DNA of 64,000 bases from Nepenthes gracilis. Its lineage: Eukaryota; Streptophyta; Magnoliopsida; Caryophyllales; Nepenthaceae. The stretch covers positions 9,761,379 to 9,825,378 of the forward strand of contig BSYO01000010.1 of NCBI GenBank assembly GCA_033239525.1. The letters run 5' to 3'. Both the position numbers and the translations under genes were made by a program. Below the pieces are notes generated by a model. The model had not been told where the DNA came from, did no database searches, and saw nothing but the letters and a program-made list of their open reading frames with translations. Shown piece after piece: positions 13,220 through 25,217 of this stretch (positions are counted from its first letter, which is position 1; the number at the start of each line of letters is the position of its first letter).

Positions 13220-13230
13220 CTATAATACCA
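13220..13230 (-). promoter_or_regulatory. Primer binding site of D (initiator-Met type, degraded)
   Basis: The minus strand reads TGGTATTATAG, 2 bp from the LTR end. Plant Tekay-type elements use TGGTATCAGAG, complementary to the 3' end of initiator-Met tRNA. The first six bases match and two later bases differ. Confidence 0.65.
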
Positions 13231-13232
13231 AT

Positions 13233-15448
13233 TGTGACATAACAATTTTTTTCCTTAGAAACCTCCGTCATTACGGAAATAGGAACAAAAGCTTAAGTCC
13301 CAACTTAAGATTATAGGGAAAAACGGGCAGAGCTTTCCCTAAACTTGGGCTAAATAGAAACATGAGCCTGTATAAAACCTGTATAACAAATCAGTACATG
13401 CACATAACTATCCAAAATACCATAATTTTCCTACAACATGTATTCACAGGATCACAAGTGCCATCAATGCTTTAATTTAACAACCCTATCCACTATACCA
13501 AAATTCAGACAAGAGATGCCATCTAGGACCTATACAAAAACAAGAAAACATATAGCAAAAATATTTATATTCAAGATATAATCTGCGGAAGATAAATACA
13601 GTTTAACAGTTTACCGAATATGCTACAGTCATTTATACATAATTTCATCCACAATTCAAATGTCTATAAATAAAACTATCAGAATCTTCCAAAGCATTAC
13701 TCTAAGGTAATCGTCAAGGCTTTACCAAGGCTCCAAAACTTTCCTTACAAATCTCTAGATACACGTGATTCAAAACAGTAAGGCAGTGAAATATGCAGAA
13801 TATAATAGTCTCATATAGAATATAATACAGTAAGGCAGTTACAATTGCATACAAGACATGAATGCGATAAGACAGTGATTACGGAAGTATTATCAAGTCA
13901 TAAAATGCAGATGAGTAGAAACATATACAATAATCATGAGAAAAGCCTAATTTCCATATAAATAGGTCTTGAAAAACGTAAATCATGTTGGACCAAAAAA
14001 CACATTAATATCAGATTTGAAGAACAGGAGCAGTTCATGGCAACAAGAATAAAATATGATTCTATTTAAATATGCATCAGGGTTCACAAAACGGTTTCAA
14101 ATCCCATTTGTTTCTTTAGAAAACTCTAGTTTAGTATCCTATGGACCTAACTAGTGTACCCTACTAGCCGAGGGGACGAATAATTGGGGATAGATTGTAT
14201 TTATTCCACACAATTCAGGGCTAGTATCAGTGCTGTACAGGGACCGATTGTTTTCTACGGCACACAACTCAAAGTTGATGGAGGATTTTTAGCCTCCAAG
14301 AATGAATGATTATTATCCTCCAGGATCAGTATACTGCCCTCCTTAATTAACACCCCAAGGAAGGACGGACCACGTATAACCTATAGAAAGAATTATCCCC
14401 GATTACCACCATAATGTCCTAAGGCATGTCGGAGGACCTCACAAAATTGTATATAAGTCTTGGGTCCTAATTAACAGTATCAGAAATAGTTTTTCTCATT
14501 CTCTTATTTTATAACTCATCAGTTTCGAAAATCAGTAAGGATTTCAACATTAATCCTTTAGAATACTCTAAAAATCTACAGAAACTTAACAGTGCAGTTC
14601 CGTATAAATTCCTCAGTTATAAATCATAACAGGAACGGTACTCTTTTACAAATTAGTTGTCACATTTCAGAAATTAAGGATTTAAAACATTAAATCCCTT
14701 CATTTTCGTATCAAGGGTTTCGATAAATATTCGGACATAAAACGGATACCTAACATGTGCATTTTCATAAAATCGACACCAGATATTGTAGTATATATAT
14801 ATAAATATGAAATCTGTATGATTAATTTACAGAAATAGGCTTTATTTATGTAGAATATGAAGAAACATGCTTTTAGAGTATAAACACAGTTGCAGAGATA
14901 TTAAAACACTGTAAAAACGGTATATAACATTTGGAGTACATTACTTGAGTTGGACCTACCGTTATTCTTATTCGGATCAGAGCAGAATGGGCGGATTGCT
15001 CTTCTCCTCATTCCATTTTACTCTTCTCCCCCTCCGTTCTCTGTTGGACATTGCGGAATGGCTGAGAAAATGCGTGCCTTCTTTTTATATCCATCGGGGT
15101 GCTCGAGCGTGCCTCTTCAAAATCTTATTTACGTAATAACATTTCTTAGTTTATAACTTCGATCCCTGATTTTACCAATTCTGGAACTTTGGGCTTTTTA
15201 ATCAGATTTCTTCCATTCCTTTTGACCACAATTTCCTTATTTTAACTTAATTACCTCCCAATTACCATATTTTTGAAATCCAAAATCTCACCTCCCGTAT
15301 TAACCATATCTTGAAAACTAATACCTTACAAGGCCGAGCTTCCTCTTTATACTTCCGAACTCAATTTTCTTCATTTTAAACCTAATCCTTGATAATTACT
15401 AATTCAATTTCACCCTAATTATCATATTTCAGAACTCAGGTCATCACA
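13233..15448 (-). repeat. 5' LTR of element D (2216 bp)
   Basis: On the plus strand it begins TGTGACATAACAA and ends CAGGTCATCACA, aligned with 4648-7205. A deletion of about 310 bp near 15120 removes much of the GC-rich U3 segment but leaves the TATA region (CTTTTTATATCC near 15081). Identity to the 3' LTR is visibly lower than between the two B LTRs, so D is probably older than B. Confidence 0.88.
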
Positions 15449-15829
15449 ACGACCAAGAGAAATAAGGAAAAGTGGTGACTCCAACTGATCGGTAGAAGGA
15501 GGAGTTGTCGTAGCAATTTTGGCCGGTGGTTTCTCCCTCTTTCCTCTCCTTCTTTTTCATTCATTTGCTTCCCTATTTCCTCACTTTATCATTATTATTA
15601 TTATTATTATTTCTATTTACTTATTTATTATTAATATTTTATTATAATATTTTTATTTATTACTAATTATTATTAATGTTTATTAATATATTTTATTACT
15701 CCCATTTATTATTAATTATTTAATATCTATTATTATTTATAATATTTATTAATATCAATATATCATATTATTTGTTATTATATTAAGTTCATCACTATAT
15801 AATTCGGGTCAAAATATCAGGGTGTTATA
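15449..15829 (-). mobile_element. G LTR, proximal part (minus strand)
   Basis: Read on the minus strand the LTR starts at 15829 with TATAACACCCTGATATTTTG, the decayed TGTAACACCC opening of many plant gypsy LTRs. It is preceded by a purine tract and GAGGATGAAATTC. The part 15586-15790 is nearly pure A+T with (ATT)n runs. The other half is 4469-4647, beyond element D. Confidence 0.7.
15586..15790. repeat. AT-rich low-complexity tract with (ATT)n
   Basis: About 200 bp of TTATTATTATT and TTTATTATTAAT motifs lie within the G LTR fragment. Confidence 0.85.
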
Positions 15830-16032
15830 ATCTTTCTCCCTTAAAAGAATTTCATCCTCAAAATATAGGTCTTGATTCTCAGTTAATTGCTAGTATTGTT
15901 ACCTAAAGAACCATCTCTATTCAAATTAAATATTTATCAAACATTTACTCCCTTCAAAACCAATGACACATAATTTCATCATGCAATAGGTCATACACAC
16001 ATTACTAAATATTAATATTAAAAGAGTCTCTC
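15830..16032 (-). mobile_element. G interior, 3' end with polypurine tract
   Basis: On the minus strand this reads ...TTTGAGGATGAAATTC, a short gap, then AAGGGAGAAAGAT directly before the G LTR start, the usual layout at the end of a gypsy pol gene. No integrase sequence is left. It is cut at 16032 by LTR H. Confidence 0.65.
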
Positions 16033-17040
16033 TGTGACGACCCAGATTCTAAAACATAGAAAATCTTGATTATCGAGCCAATGTGATCAAGGGATCCGGA
16101 AAATTGAGGTTTACATGTTGACCGGAAAGTTAGGAAAGGATGAATTTGGTCAATGAACCGTTGTACTCGGAATGTATGGAGAAAGCATAATTCATGTTGA
16201 CCGAAATGCATGTGGAAAGTGGCTTAAATGCATTTTTCAAATCAAAGTGTCCTCAATTTACGGAGAAGAAATCCGAGTCCCTTCAAGATATTGACCGGTG
16301 GAGATGACATTTCTTGAAAGGTTATAATTTCATCGAAATATTGACCAAAGAATTGACCGGATAAACAAAGAATAAACAGTTTACAAATGGAGTGGGTAAA
16401 CTAATAGTTACTCCATACCGTCTACAAACAAGTACCAAAGTAAGTCACCTACCCCACTTCTACCAAACCCCCCTCTATATATCGGGTGGTTGCATTTGCA
16501 TAGGAATGGAGGCCAAGGAGAAACCAATCGGGCAAGAAGGAGAAATTTGCCGCCCGTGAGCAAGTGTACCTCGGAAACCTTTTCAAGTATAATGTCTGTT
16601 TCTAAAATGGACTCGACAATCGGACATTAACACGTTTTTAGTTTTCGTTTGAAGTGAATTGCATTACCCGGACAAAGGTTTTACTGACGGGCTTTGACAA
16701 TCACAATGTTAATTTGACTAAAATGAATCCTTCTAAAACAACTCGTAAATTATCTGGCTTTAACTATAGTATTATAACTTGGATCGCCTTAATACGAAAT
16801 GAACTTCAGCTTTTGAGAAAAAGAACACCGCCTTTGAGAGAATAAAAGCTCCATACTCTGAAAGTAAAGAACTCAGCATCTTCATTGTATCATAAGTACT
16901 CCGATTTTTGACGAATTTTGAACTTAAATGATGTCATCAATCAAAAATTTAAATTCGAAAATTTTACACTTAAAACGTAACTTTATTGTCTAAATGAAAA
17001 TGGGATGCTTTTCGGCCCGCCTTCGGGAGGCACTGCTCGA
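16033..17040 (+). mobile_element. H LTR, first part (E-like)
   Basis: It begins TGTGACGACCCAG. About 450 bp in there is a TATA-like CCTCTATATATCGG (near 16470), then GCAAGTGTACCTCGG, as in F. The 5' flank is CTCTC. The later part of this LTR is probably 19901-20401 plus 46297-47133, but the joint with the intervening degenerate sequence is not sharp, so the end given here is approximate. Confidence 0.5.
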
Positions 17041-17153
17041 TCCCTTGAGAACTCTATCTTTATATGAAAATGTTTTACAACGGCTCGATTTATTTACGAT
17101 TAAAAATGAATCTGTCCGCCTAAACTCCTTATATATAAATGAATCATGGTTTT

Positions 17154-17473
17154 ATCAAATGCTCTTATTAAATATAAAAATAATATGATTTATCATTAAA
17201 AAGTACAACCATAAAAAATATTCTATGAATTATCTTTTGAATTATCAACCTTTAAAAAAACATCCATCATAAATGTAAATAATAAATCTTCAATAATGAT
17301 GTCGCCAATCAAAATGAAAGAACTCTTGATTGAGAAATAAGTACTCGATTTTGAATCAAATGCTCTTATTAAATTCTCTGAATCCTTAATATAATTTATC
17401 ATTAAAGTACAACCATCCAAAATATTCTATGAATTAGTGAATTATCAACCTTTAAACACATCCATCATAAATG
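17154..17473. repeat. Imperfect direct duplication, about 200-bp offset
   Basis: Units 17154-17275 and 17355-17473 share ATCAAATGCTCTTATTAAA at one end and CATCCATCATAAATG at the other, with small indels between. They lie in the degenerate J region. Confidence 0.8.
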
Positions 17474-18669
17474 ATGGTTACTCCTTATCGGCATATACCT
17501 GATTGTCATCATATTTTAATAATGCATCATAACTCGATAGAACTTCGTAATTGCATATCATACAGCCCTTAAAGGATATTATCTAAGGTTATAATTATCT
17601 TTATAACCTTTAACTAATATTATCATCTCCCGACTCATGTAATGACCATCTCTAATTTAAATTTTACTAGTGAGTTTTCTCATACTATCCTTTATCTTGT
17701 TTTAATAATTCATTCCACCTTCTCACTTAGATTTAATTCTTCTAGAGAATGACAACTCCTAAGAATTAGGTTTCCCAATTTTGAGACCCATAATCCTAAA
17801 ATAATTACAATCATCACTAATCTAGATTATGGATTGATCACGTTAAGTTTCTCGATCTAACTAATTCAATTCAAAACTTTGACAAACAACAATATATTTA
17901 TGAGCACACAGGAGGCAATAATCATACCATTTGTGAATTACATTTTAGATATTTTAAACCTTTTCAAATAGAAAGACATTGTTTTTGGCAATATACCATT
18001 GATTTAATTTGGGGGTCATCTAGTTCATCCAAATTCGAAATAGGAAAAAGATTGGCATGGGTGATTCCGATTTCAAATGTTTCGTAAAGGTAACCCCATT
18101 TCTAAATCTGAGTAAGGAAAAAGAGAATTACTCATTAAATAGATGCATTGTCAGTCAAAATTAGAAAATTCCACTCTACCGATAAAAACCAACCCCACTT
18201 CAAATCCAATACTAAGTGGAATGGAACATATAAAGAAAATCATAACTATGATTCTAATTTCATCCTATTCATTCCATTCGAAGTTCAACTTCAACTCAAA
18301 TGAGCTAATAAGTTTCACAACAAAAATTAAAGAGGTCAATGAAGACATGGCTGAATTTGCTGAAACAATAAAGCATGTAGATATTGAAAGAGAACTTAAC
18401 GAAACCTGATTGGATGAGACATCACAAGATTTATTTTTATTTTTATTTTTTTTCGCATTGCAGAATTGGTGACAATACAAGACAATTTTGATATTCCCAT
18501 AAACATAGTACATGTAAAGCAATTGAACCAAGAAAAGCTATGGAATCAGGCAGCTCCTAATCTCTCATTCTATAATATTACAACATTAGCTTTTGACTTC
18601 TCAAGATATATAATAGGCCACAATATATCCTTAGGTCAAGTTCAATATATAGTGGATGGAAGATTGGAT

Positions 18670-18694
18670 TTTTATATATATATATATATATATT
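18670..18694. repeat. (TA)n microsatellite
   Basis: A run of about 11 TA dinucleotides. Confidence 0.9.
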
Positions 18695-19900
18695 CAGAGA
18701 AACAAATGACAAGAGCATGTAACACATTCTTAATATCATGAATTGAGGTATCTATTCTTATAAAACCATGAACACTTATCATGAGTACTTTCCTCTTAAC
18801 TTTTGATGCATTATAAGAGGACACTTTATACAATATACCCTTGGTAAAATTATTATTTTTAATCTTTTAAGTCTCAAAGCGTCTTACCAACTATTAACAT
18901 CCTGTAATGACAAGAATTAATGCCTGATACCTCTCTGCGGTGATGAGAATGAATACCGACTTCATTCTGAAGGCAATAGCAATATCTGCAGTTTTAAAGC
19001 CAACCAGTTCAAAATTTGCACTTTCAACATAAATAAAACATAACAACCAACATCCAGAACTAAATAGAAGACCTTCTATTTGCCTCACGTGCTCCTGGCA
19101 TGCAACATGTATCAATTTTCCAAATGCTCATCAATGTTACTTAGAAATGTCTTCGTTCTCTACACTTAAAATAATGTTGGTTGTTGCGGGGCTTGCTAGT
19201 CTTTTGCCACTTAATTTATGATAACGATGACGGCTTGCCCCCAAAATATGGAGTAACCAACTTTGACTGTTCGTTCTTATCAAGTGTTGAAGCGCTAGAA
19301 GTAGATATCTTTGCCATTTGTGAGCTGTAAGTCAAAGTGTGTATAGCTTAGTCTACAAGTTGGGCCACTTGTTGCAGTGCTCGTAAAACTTCAGAATTCT
19401 CCGCATGGTTGCCATCAGAAGCTCTTGATGAGTCTGCCTATTTGTAGTTTGTTGTTGTAACATACTACAAAAACAAATAGCTAAAAGTAAACCTAATTTA
19501 ACATTTTTCAAAGTTGTCCACAAACTATCTACCTAAAATATCAATCGATCTTAAGCCCTGAGATATACATTCGGTTCATTAATCAGAGTTTATTAAAATA
19601 TTATAAGTCCTCAACTCATTTAAGGAATCCCAAATTTTTCTTGGGCAATGATTCCTAAGTCCTCGAACCACTTGACAAATCACAATTCTTTATCATACCA
19701 AATCCTCTAAGTCCCTTAAAAGACTAAGAATCCTCCATTCAGATTTAGAACTAGTAGAATTAATCTAATTCCACATATTCTATTGCATCACTTAATATCC
19801 TCGATTATCAGCAATTCCTAGAATCCCCAAGTATTCCCATTGAACCTTAATGAACCTTAATTCCACATATTATTGTTAACAATTTGTGAAGGGTTATTCG

Positions 19901-20401
19901 TTGGAAAGCCCTAAAGTCATGTTTTGCCCGATGTTGTAAGAAATTTTTAATTCTTCCAAGTATCATGTTAAATTATGTATATGTTTGAAGTCATACGAAA
20001 ACTTAAACCATAAAAAATGATTATCTGTATCTGTATATAAGATATGCAAAATATAAGAAGGGAATACCATAATGGGATATGTTTAATTAACCATTCTCCT
20101 AGAGCAAGAACTATATTTTATGAATGAATATGGAATCCTCCTGAGAACAAGAAATAATGAAACCTGGACCAAAAATTTATATTTCAGAGGGTAATATTCC
20201 CTAGCATGCCAATGATATTACAGTGAAAACTCAAAAATTGCCCTGGCTGTATATTATAGCGGGTGATATTCCTCGACATGCCTTAGGATATTACAGTAGT
20301 AGATTGAGGAATGCTCCTGGGCCCCGGAAGATACTTTGGTGGCATATTTGGTCCTAGGATCGGGCACTGTCCACCACGGGACGTTAAAGTTGCTTGGGTA
20401 G
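19901..20401 (+). mobile_element. H LTR, middle part, up to the B insertion
   Basis: From about 20150 it aligns with C's 3' LTR (GAAACCTGGACC, AGAGGGTAATATTCCCTA, ACCACGGGACGTTAAAG). It stops at the GGTAG target duplication of element B and continues at 46297. The last 73 bp (20329-20401) are duplicated on the far side of B (46313-46386). Confidence 0.6.
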
Positions 20402-20513
20402 TGATGGGAACAGCAATATATGGGTTAATTTAACGAGGAAGAAAGGCCCCTTTGAAGATGGCCTTTGGCCATGAAATCATATGGATTAGTAAACCTTTGC
20501 GATTTAAAATCAC
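20402..20513 (+). repeat. 5' LTR of B, first part
   Basis: It starts TGATGGGAACAGC and matches the start of the 3' LTR (36476-36503, then 45786-45870) with small differences. It stops at TTTAAAATCAC where element I enters. In the 3' LTR the next bases are GTGGGAGG, and about 18 bp of that place are missing from the 5' copy, so no clean target duplication is visible for I. Confidence 0.85.
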
Positions 20514-22455
20514 TCTTGATTGTTATTTTCCTTAAATAACCCTTCGTCAATAAAACTTCAAGTCTTCTTTATAATGGACAAAAGACGTTTACAACTTGCT
20601 TAAATAGGCTAAGCATACTTTTAGGATCTAAATTTTGCCACTTTATTTATGGCTTCAATATAGTTTATCATCTTTGTATTAGACCTAGAGATGCCATCTA
20701 GTAACCTCAATCGGAAACATCAAACAAAGTGCGGAAGCATACTCTAATACCATAAAATTATGGAAGCATCTTAAAACCATAAAAATAACCAAGAACCATA
20801 CCTAATAAATGCTGTCCATAACAAATTTGATATTCGAATCCTTGCTGCACTTATCATCTAATATGCCAAGCAAGCCTTTCCTTGATCTATTTATATGCTT
20901 TCATCTCGGAGGAAAAACAACGGATAGCAAGAGTGAGCTTTTCGATAGTAAGTATAATCATTTGTCATCATATTTCAATAATGTAATCATAACTTTAAAC
21001 AGCTGACATGTATTTGATATATCATGAGACATGAGAGGAAGGAACATTTAGGAGTATCGATTTTTCATTTACCATGTCTTGAAATATTCACTTATCGTTT
21101 GAATTGCTTTCTCATTTTACCTTGATCTTTGCGGACCCGGGGCTAACCTTTAACGAGGAAAGGATCATGATACTCCACATGATCTAAGGCCGTGAGGATT
21201 ATCTTTAACGACCCTCCGTTGGGTCATGCACATGACCATCGCCCCATTCCCCGGGGTACCGGGGGTAGTCCTCGTTCTTCCACAATAGTATCCTAGGTGA
21301 GTTTTGGCCCCAGTATTCTTTGGGTTTATACCATGATGGACGTGTCAAACCGGAGAATACTACCATTCTAAAGTCCATGGTCTAGTTTCATGATTCTTCT
21401 TTTCATCATTTCTTTGAAGGAAAGTCTACCGTTTCTCATATATCGTCTCTCCCATCTCAAGGAGTTTTCATCACATCTCCCACCTCACGGGAGGTTTCAT
21501 CAATCATATATCCATTGTGGACTTCCTTCCGTTCCATTTTCTCATATGTTCTCATTTCTACTTGGTATCGAGAGACTTTAGCATTTTCATAGTTCATAAG
21601 CATGTTTAGGTATTCAGTAGTTTGGAATTCCTTATCGTCGATGAGTCAATCTCATTGGGGTCCTAAAATAATCTTACAATTTCAAATACCCATTAGTCAT
21701 AGTTTTATCAAGGGGATGTATATTTTCCATTTACTTTTCATTTACTCCATATGAACTAATAGCATTTTTCAAGGGGCCCGATCATTGTGACAATAGAACT
21801 TCATGAGATCGATTGTATATTGCGTATGCATGGTCGGGACGTGGTGATTCATTCTTTAGACTTTTATTTAGGATATTCTTTTATTATCAATCATAGGTTA
21901 TGTGATTTTCGTCTTTTGATGGATAGACATTGATAATTGATTAATGATCCATTACAACAATTAGTGAGTATGAGAATACTTGCCTCGATGTGCTCCATAT
22001 TTTCTCAACTAGCTTGAGCTCGGAATCGGCCTTGGGAGCCTTCATTTTCTTCCTTCTTCTTTGGTCCTCCCTTTCTCTCTCTCTCTTCCTCTCTCTCTCT
22101 TCCTCTTCTCTTCTTCTCTCCCCGCGCTTGCCTCCTGTGATTATATAGGCATCGATTTCGGCAAAGCTTCCGGAGAATTCCGGAGGCGGCTGGCGGCGGG
22201 AGCATTCCCATTTCTGGAATTTCCGCGAGTAAGGAAAAGAGGCGTCGCTCATTAAGCATGCATCGGCGGCTGGGTTTTTGTTGTTTTGCGGTGGATTGAG
22301 CATGCCGCGATTGTTTTGAATATTCCAGCATGTGTTGGATGGGAAAGCTTTGGGTGGTGTTTTTAACATCTAAAAATTCCAAGATACATGTATTTAATTA
22401 TCCATTATGTAAAGAAATATGGAGTCTCATGTTCATTCTATTTTGAAACCTCACA
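20514..22455 (-). repeat. 3' LTR of element I (about 1.94 kb)
   Basis: On the minus strand it starts TGTGAGGTTTC and holds a GA-rich tract (22065-22122 as CT on the plus strand) and A-family-like features. The minus-strand frames of 142 and 125 codons at 21941-22382 come from this purine-rich tract and overlap each other in different frames, so they are not genes. Confidence 0.65.
22065..22122. repeat. CT/GA-rich microsatellite-like tract
   Basis: A CTCTCTCTCTT-type run lies in the left arm of I. A shorter version is at 26505-26547 in the right arm. Confidence 0.85.
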
Positions 22456-25202
22456 AATCTCCCTATTATTCTAATTTCATCCTCAAAATTCATCGATCTT
22501 CAAATTCAACTCAATTGGCTGAAATCATTTAAGTTTCAAACCTCAAGTATTGTGTTGTTTTGTCAAATCCTTAAGGATATTTACCCATTTTTGCGACCAT
22601 TGGTACTTATGATCCTGATTTCTAGATATTCCAAAGTCACCAATCAATAAATTTGTACTCATTTGTTGATGAGTTTCACTTTTATTCATTCCAAGCAAAA
22701 AAATTGGTTATTGGAACCTTAATCTTATTCGAGAGATCTTTTAGGATGAGACATCACAAGATTAATTTTCTCAATTTTCCTATTTTACTATATGCAAAAC
22801 TATGATCATCACAAGCCTCAAAAACATGGGCAGGTCCTTTTATTAATAGAATTCTGGTGACGATATTAGCAACCTCAAGATCTTATCGGCATATCAATGA
22901 ACGATTGAACCTAATTTGAACATGATTGTCTTCCTATGTCATCCTCTAATCATTTTGACTTATTATGATTTATCTTTCTCATTTACCTATGAAACCCCAA
23001 AGTCATTCAAATCAAAGACTTATAACATTAATGGCCAACATTAATGCCTACATTCAAAATACCAAGGTTTTCTTCTCTTTTAATATTAGGCAAGATTTGA
23101 TCTTCCTATTTTGAAGACACTACTTCTTGAGTTTTGAGAGAAAACCTCAAGGTCAATTTTTCAACAGGCGTGGAAGGATATACTAATTATGGTCTTTGCC
23201 CCTACTTTTCAAAGGTACTCCGATTAATAGTGGAAGGAAGCGTAACCTTAAGATTTCTTAAAGCTATTACATCTCATGATATCTTGCCAAACCCATCAAA
23301 GATCAACAAATGTCATGAACGTTTATCACTCATGTAAGCTACCTTTTATCTTTTGTTCTAATAATTACAAATCTTTCCTATGAAGTTTGAGGTAGCAGTT
23401 ACTTAACAATTTTGATTTGCCCCAAAATGATCATGTGTTTTCACGACACTAATCAATCTCCCAATTATCCATCTCTTACAGTCTTGTTGATCTCTAGAAT
23501 TATGTTGTCAAAGAGCCACAAGATTAACACATTTCTTATTCTTTTCTTCATGAAACATATGAGTTATTAGTTATTCATAATTTATGATTCCATCTTTAAG
23601 AAATAAACCATGAATACCTTGAATTCCTTAATTAGTTACCTCGGTATAGACCCGAGATAAGGTTTCAATCCATAAAATTTTATAAAACATCAATGAATGG
23701 ATACCAACCATTGTTTTTGGACTTTTTAACATATCCATAACCTAAATATCGTTGGGCTAAAATTTTCATTGATTCGTTATGACCTCAATTTGCGGTCCAA
23801 AGATATTTGAGAATGAATCTTCCTTTTTGACAACGTCTTGATCAAATTGTCTACAAAAATGATGATACTAATTTCTTGCTACCTCGATTGATTCAAACTT
23901 ATGTTTAATCGTTCCGGATTACAAGATGCTATCCTTTATCAAAGATTGTTGTTTATTCATCGAACTTTTATTAAAGTTAGATTAAAACTTAATCTCTTAA
24001 GCTATCCCAAGTTCATTCCTAAAATTGCAAAAATTCCATTACAAGGCACAATAGGTTTAACCAACAATAACTTATTCGAATTATCCGTAGCGTTACATCG
24101 AGATCATTACCGCAAGATAGTTCAAGTTAACTCACCCATTCGTATCCATAATTTCTAAAAATATCTCAACCTCGACCTACTTGTATCGATCTTGGATTCA
24201 TGATTAAGAAAACCTCGAACTCCCAAAGCCACATATTTATATAAATGAATCTCAAGGGTGCAATGTTACAAGATTGAGAAATTTTATTTTCTATCTCGAT
24301 CTTCATGTTTCTCTTTTATAATAACCGAAGTTCTGATCTTAAGGCATTGAATTTCTTTTCTCAAGATTAGAGGATACAATTTACTACCGTACAACGATGA
24401 CGGATCTTAGTCCCAAAAGTTTCTTGAGGAAGGTTTGTATCCAAAAGTTTTCATTCACTTTGATATGTCCTTTTTATCTTTTCGAATACTAAATTATCAA
24501 GTTATTATTGCTGAGCCTAATTACATATCTTTGCCAACACAGTCTGTGTACGGCTCGGAATCCTCAAAGATTGTGAAGATCCTTTAGCTTAGTCTGACAA
24601 GACTCTTTGGGCTTAAACCTTGCCTTGATACCAAACCTTTTCATAACGAAAACATTCTTATATTTTGTGATTGAACTACTACTTTTTGAGACATATCCCA
24701 AAGGTTTCATCGGTACCAACATTATTCCACGAAACTTTCCTAATACATGAGGCTATAAAACTTAATTCTTGAGATTTAATGGTCTTACTTACTTGATCAA
24801 CTAATCAATTTGACTCCTTATCTATCAAAAAACAAATAATATGGAGGTGAAACCTAAGTCTTAATTCATGTCTTTAACCATAATATGACTTGGGCTACCT
24901 AAAAACGATTTATGGATTCTACCTAAATGATATACCCAAATAGTTTTCATCATTTAAGTCTCCCGAGATATACGACACGCTCTAGGTTCATTAATCGAAG
25001 AACTTTAACTAAGATTAATCTTTGAACCTTAAAACCGAGATTAGATAGCTTAGACCTCAAGCATCACTCAAAGACCCAATTAATGTGAATTAAATCCGGT
25101 ACTAAGGTGTTTCTTCCTTGCCAATAGTTGGCATCTCGTCAAATACCTTTAGGCAAGATCTTCGAATCCTACACTTTGACAAATCAAACCTAAGGCATCT
25201 CT
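22456..25202 (-). other. Interior of element I (no recognisable gene)
   Basis: About 2.75 kb of AT-rich sequence lies between the polypurine-like tract and the primer site. Neither protease, RT, RNase H, integrase nor zinc-knuckle motifs are visible in six frames. The longest frame (85 codons, 23901-24158) has no family resemblance. Parts match J (17041-19900). Confidence 0.55.
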
Positions 25203-25215
25203 CCTTTTCATACCA
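25203..25215 (-). promoter_or_regulatory. Primer binding site of element I
   Basis: The minus strand reads TGGTATGAAAAGG, with the first six bases of the initiator-Met-type site TGGTATCAGAG. It lies 2 bp from the right arm, the same spacing as in D and A. The bases after TGGTAT have diverged. Confidence 0.55.
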
Positions 25216-25217
25216 AA

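Larger units (their letters stand above)
4648..15448 (-). mobile_element. Element D: minus-strand LTR retrotransposon, coding-poor (10.8 kb)
   Basis: Two LTRs in minus orientation (4648-7205 and 13233-15448) align along their length and bracket about 3.5 kb of own interior once a nested solo LTR is removed. A polypurine tract adjoins the left LTR (TCTTCCCCACTT from about 7207 on the plus strand). A degraded initiator-Met-type primer site (minus strand TGGTATTATAG, 13220-13230) lies 2 bp from the right LTR, so the element is read right to left. The flanks are ATGAT (4643-4647) and ACGAC (15449-15453), identical if two C-to-T changes are allowed. No gag or pol motif is recognisable in the interior, although the LTRs are still easily aligned. 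It may be a large non-autonomous derivative or a badly decayed Tekay-type element. Confidence 0.85.
17041..19900 (-). mobile_element. J: degenerate minus-strand gypsy remnant
   Basis: Parts align with the interior of element I in the same orientation and order: about 18255-18330 with 22470-22545 (TAATTTCATCCT then a TTCAACTCAA phrase), 18420-18440 with 22750-22770 (GATGAGACATCACAAGAT), and 19545-19730 with 24960-25260, including a primer-site-like ATACCAAAT at 19695. No coding motif is visible. The frames at 18143-18409 and 18466-18741 have no family resemblance that I recognise. Borders are approximate. Confidence 0.45.

Noticed and set aside
15586..15790. Possible matrix attachment region or origin
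   Set aside because: AT-rich (ATT)n sequence alone is not evidence. It is part of a decayed LTR.
18143..18741. Possible small host genes (88 and 91 codons)
   Set aside because: AT-rich, low complexity (the second runs into a (TA)n microsatellite), no recognisable domain, and the region aligns with the interior of element I.
21941..22382. Overlapping minus-strand frames of 142 and 125 codons
   Set aside because: They run through a GA-rich low-complexity tract of the I LTR in two different frames, with Arg/Glu runs. The equivalent region in the right arm does not keep either frame.
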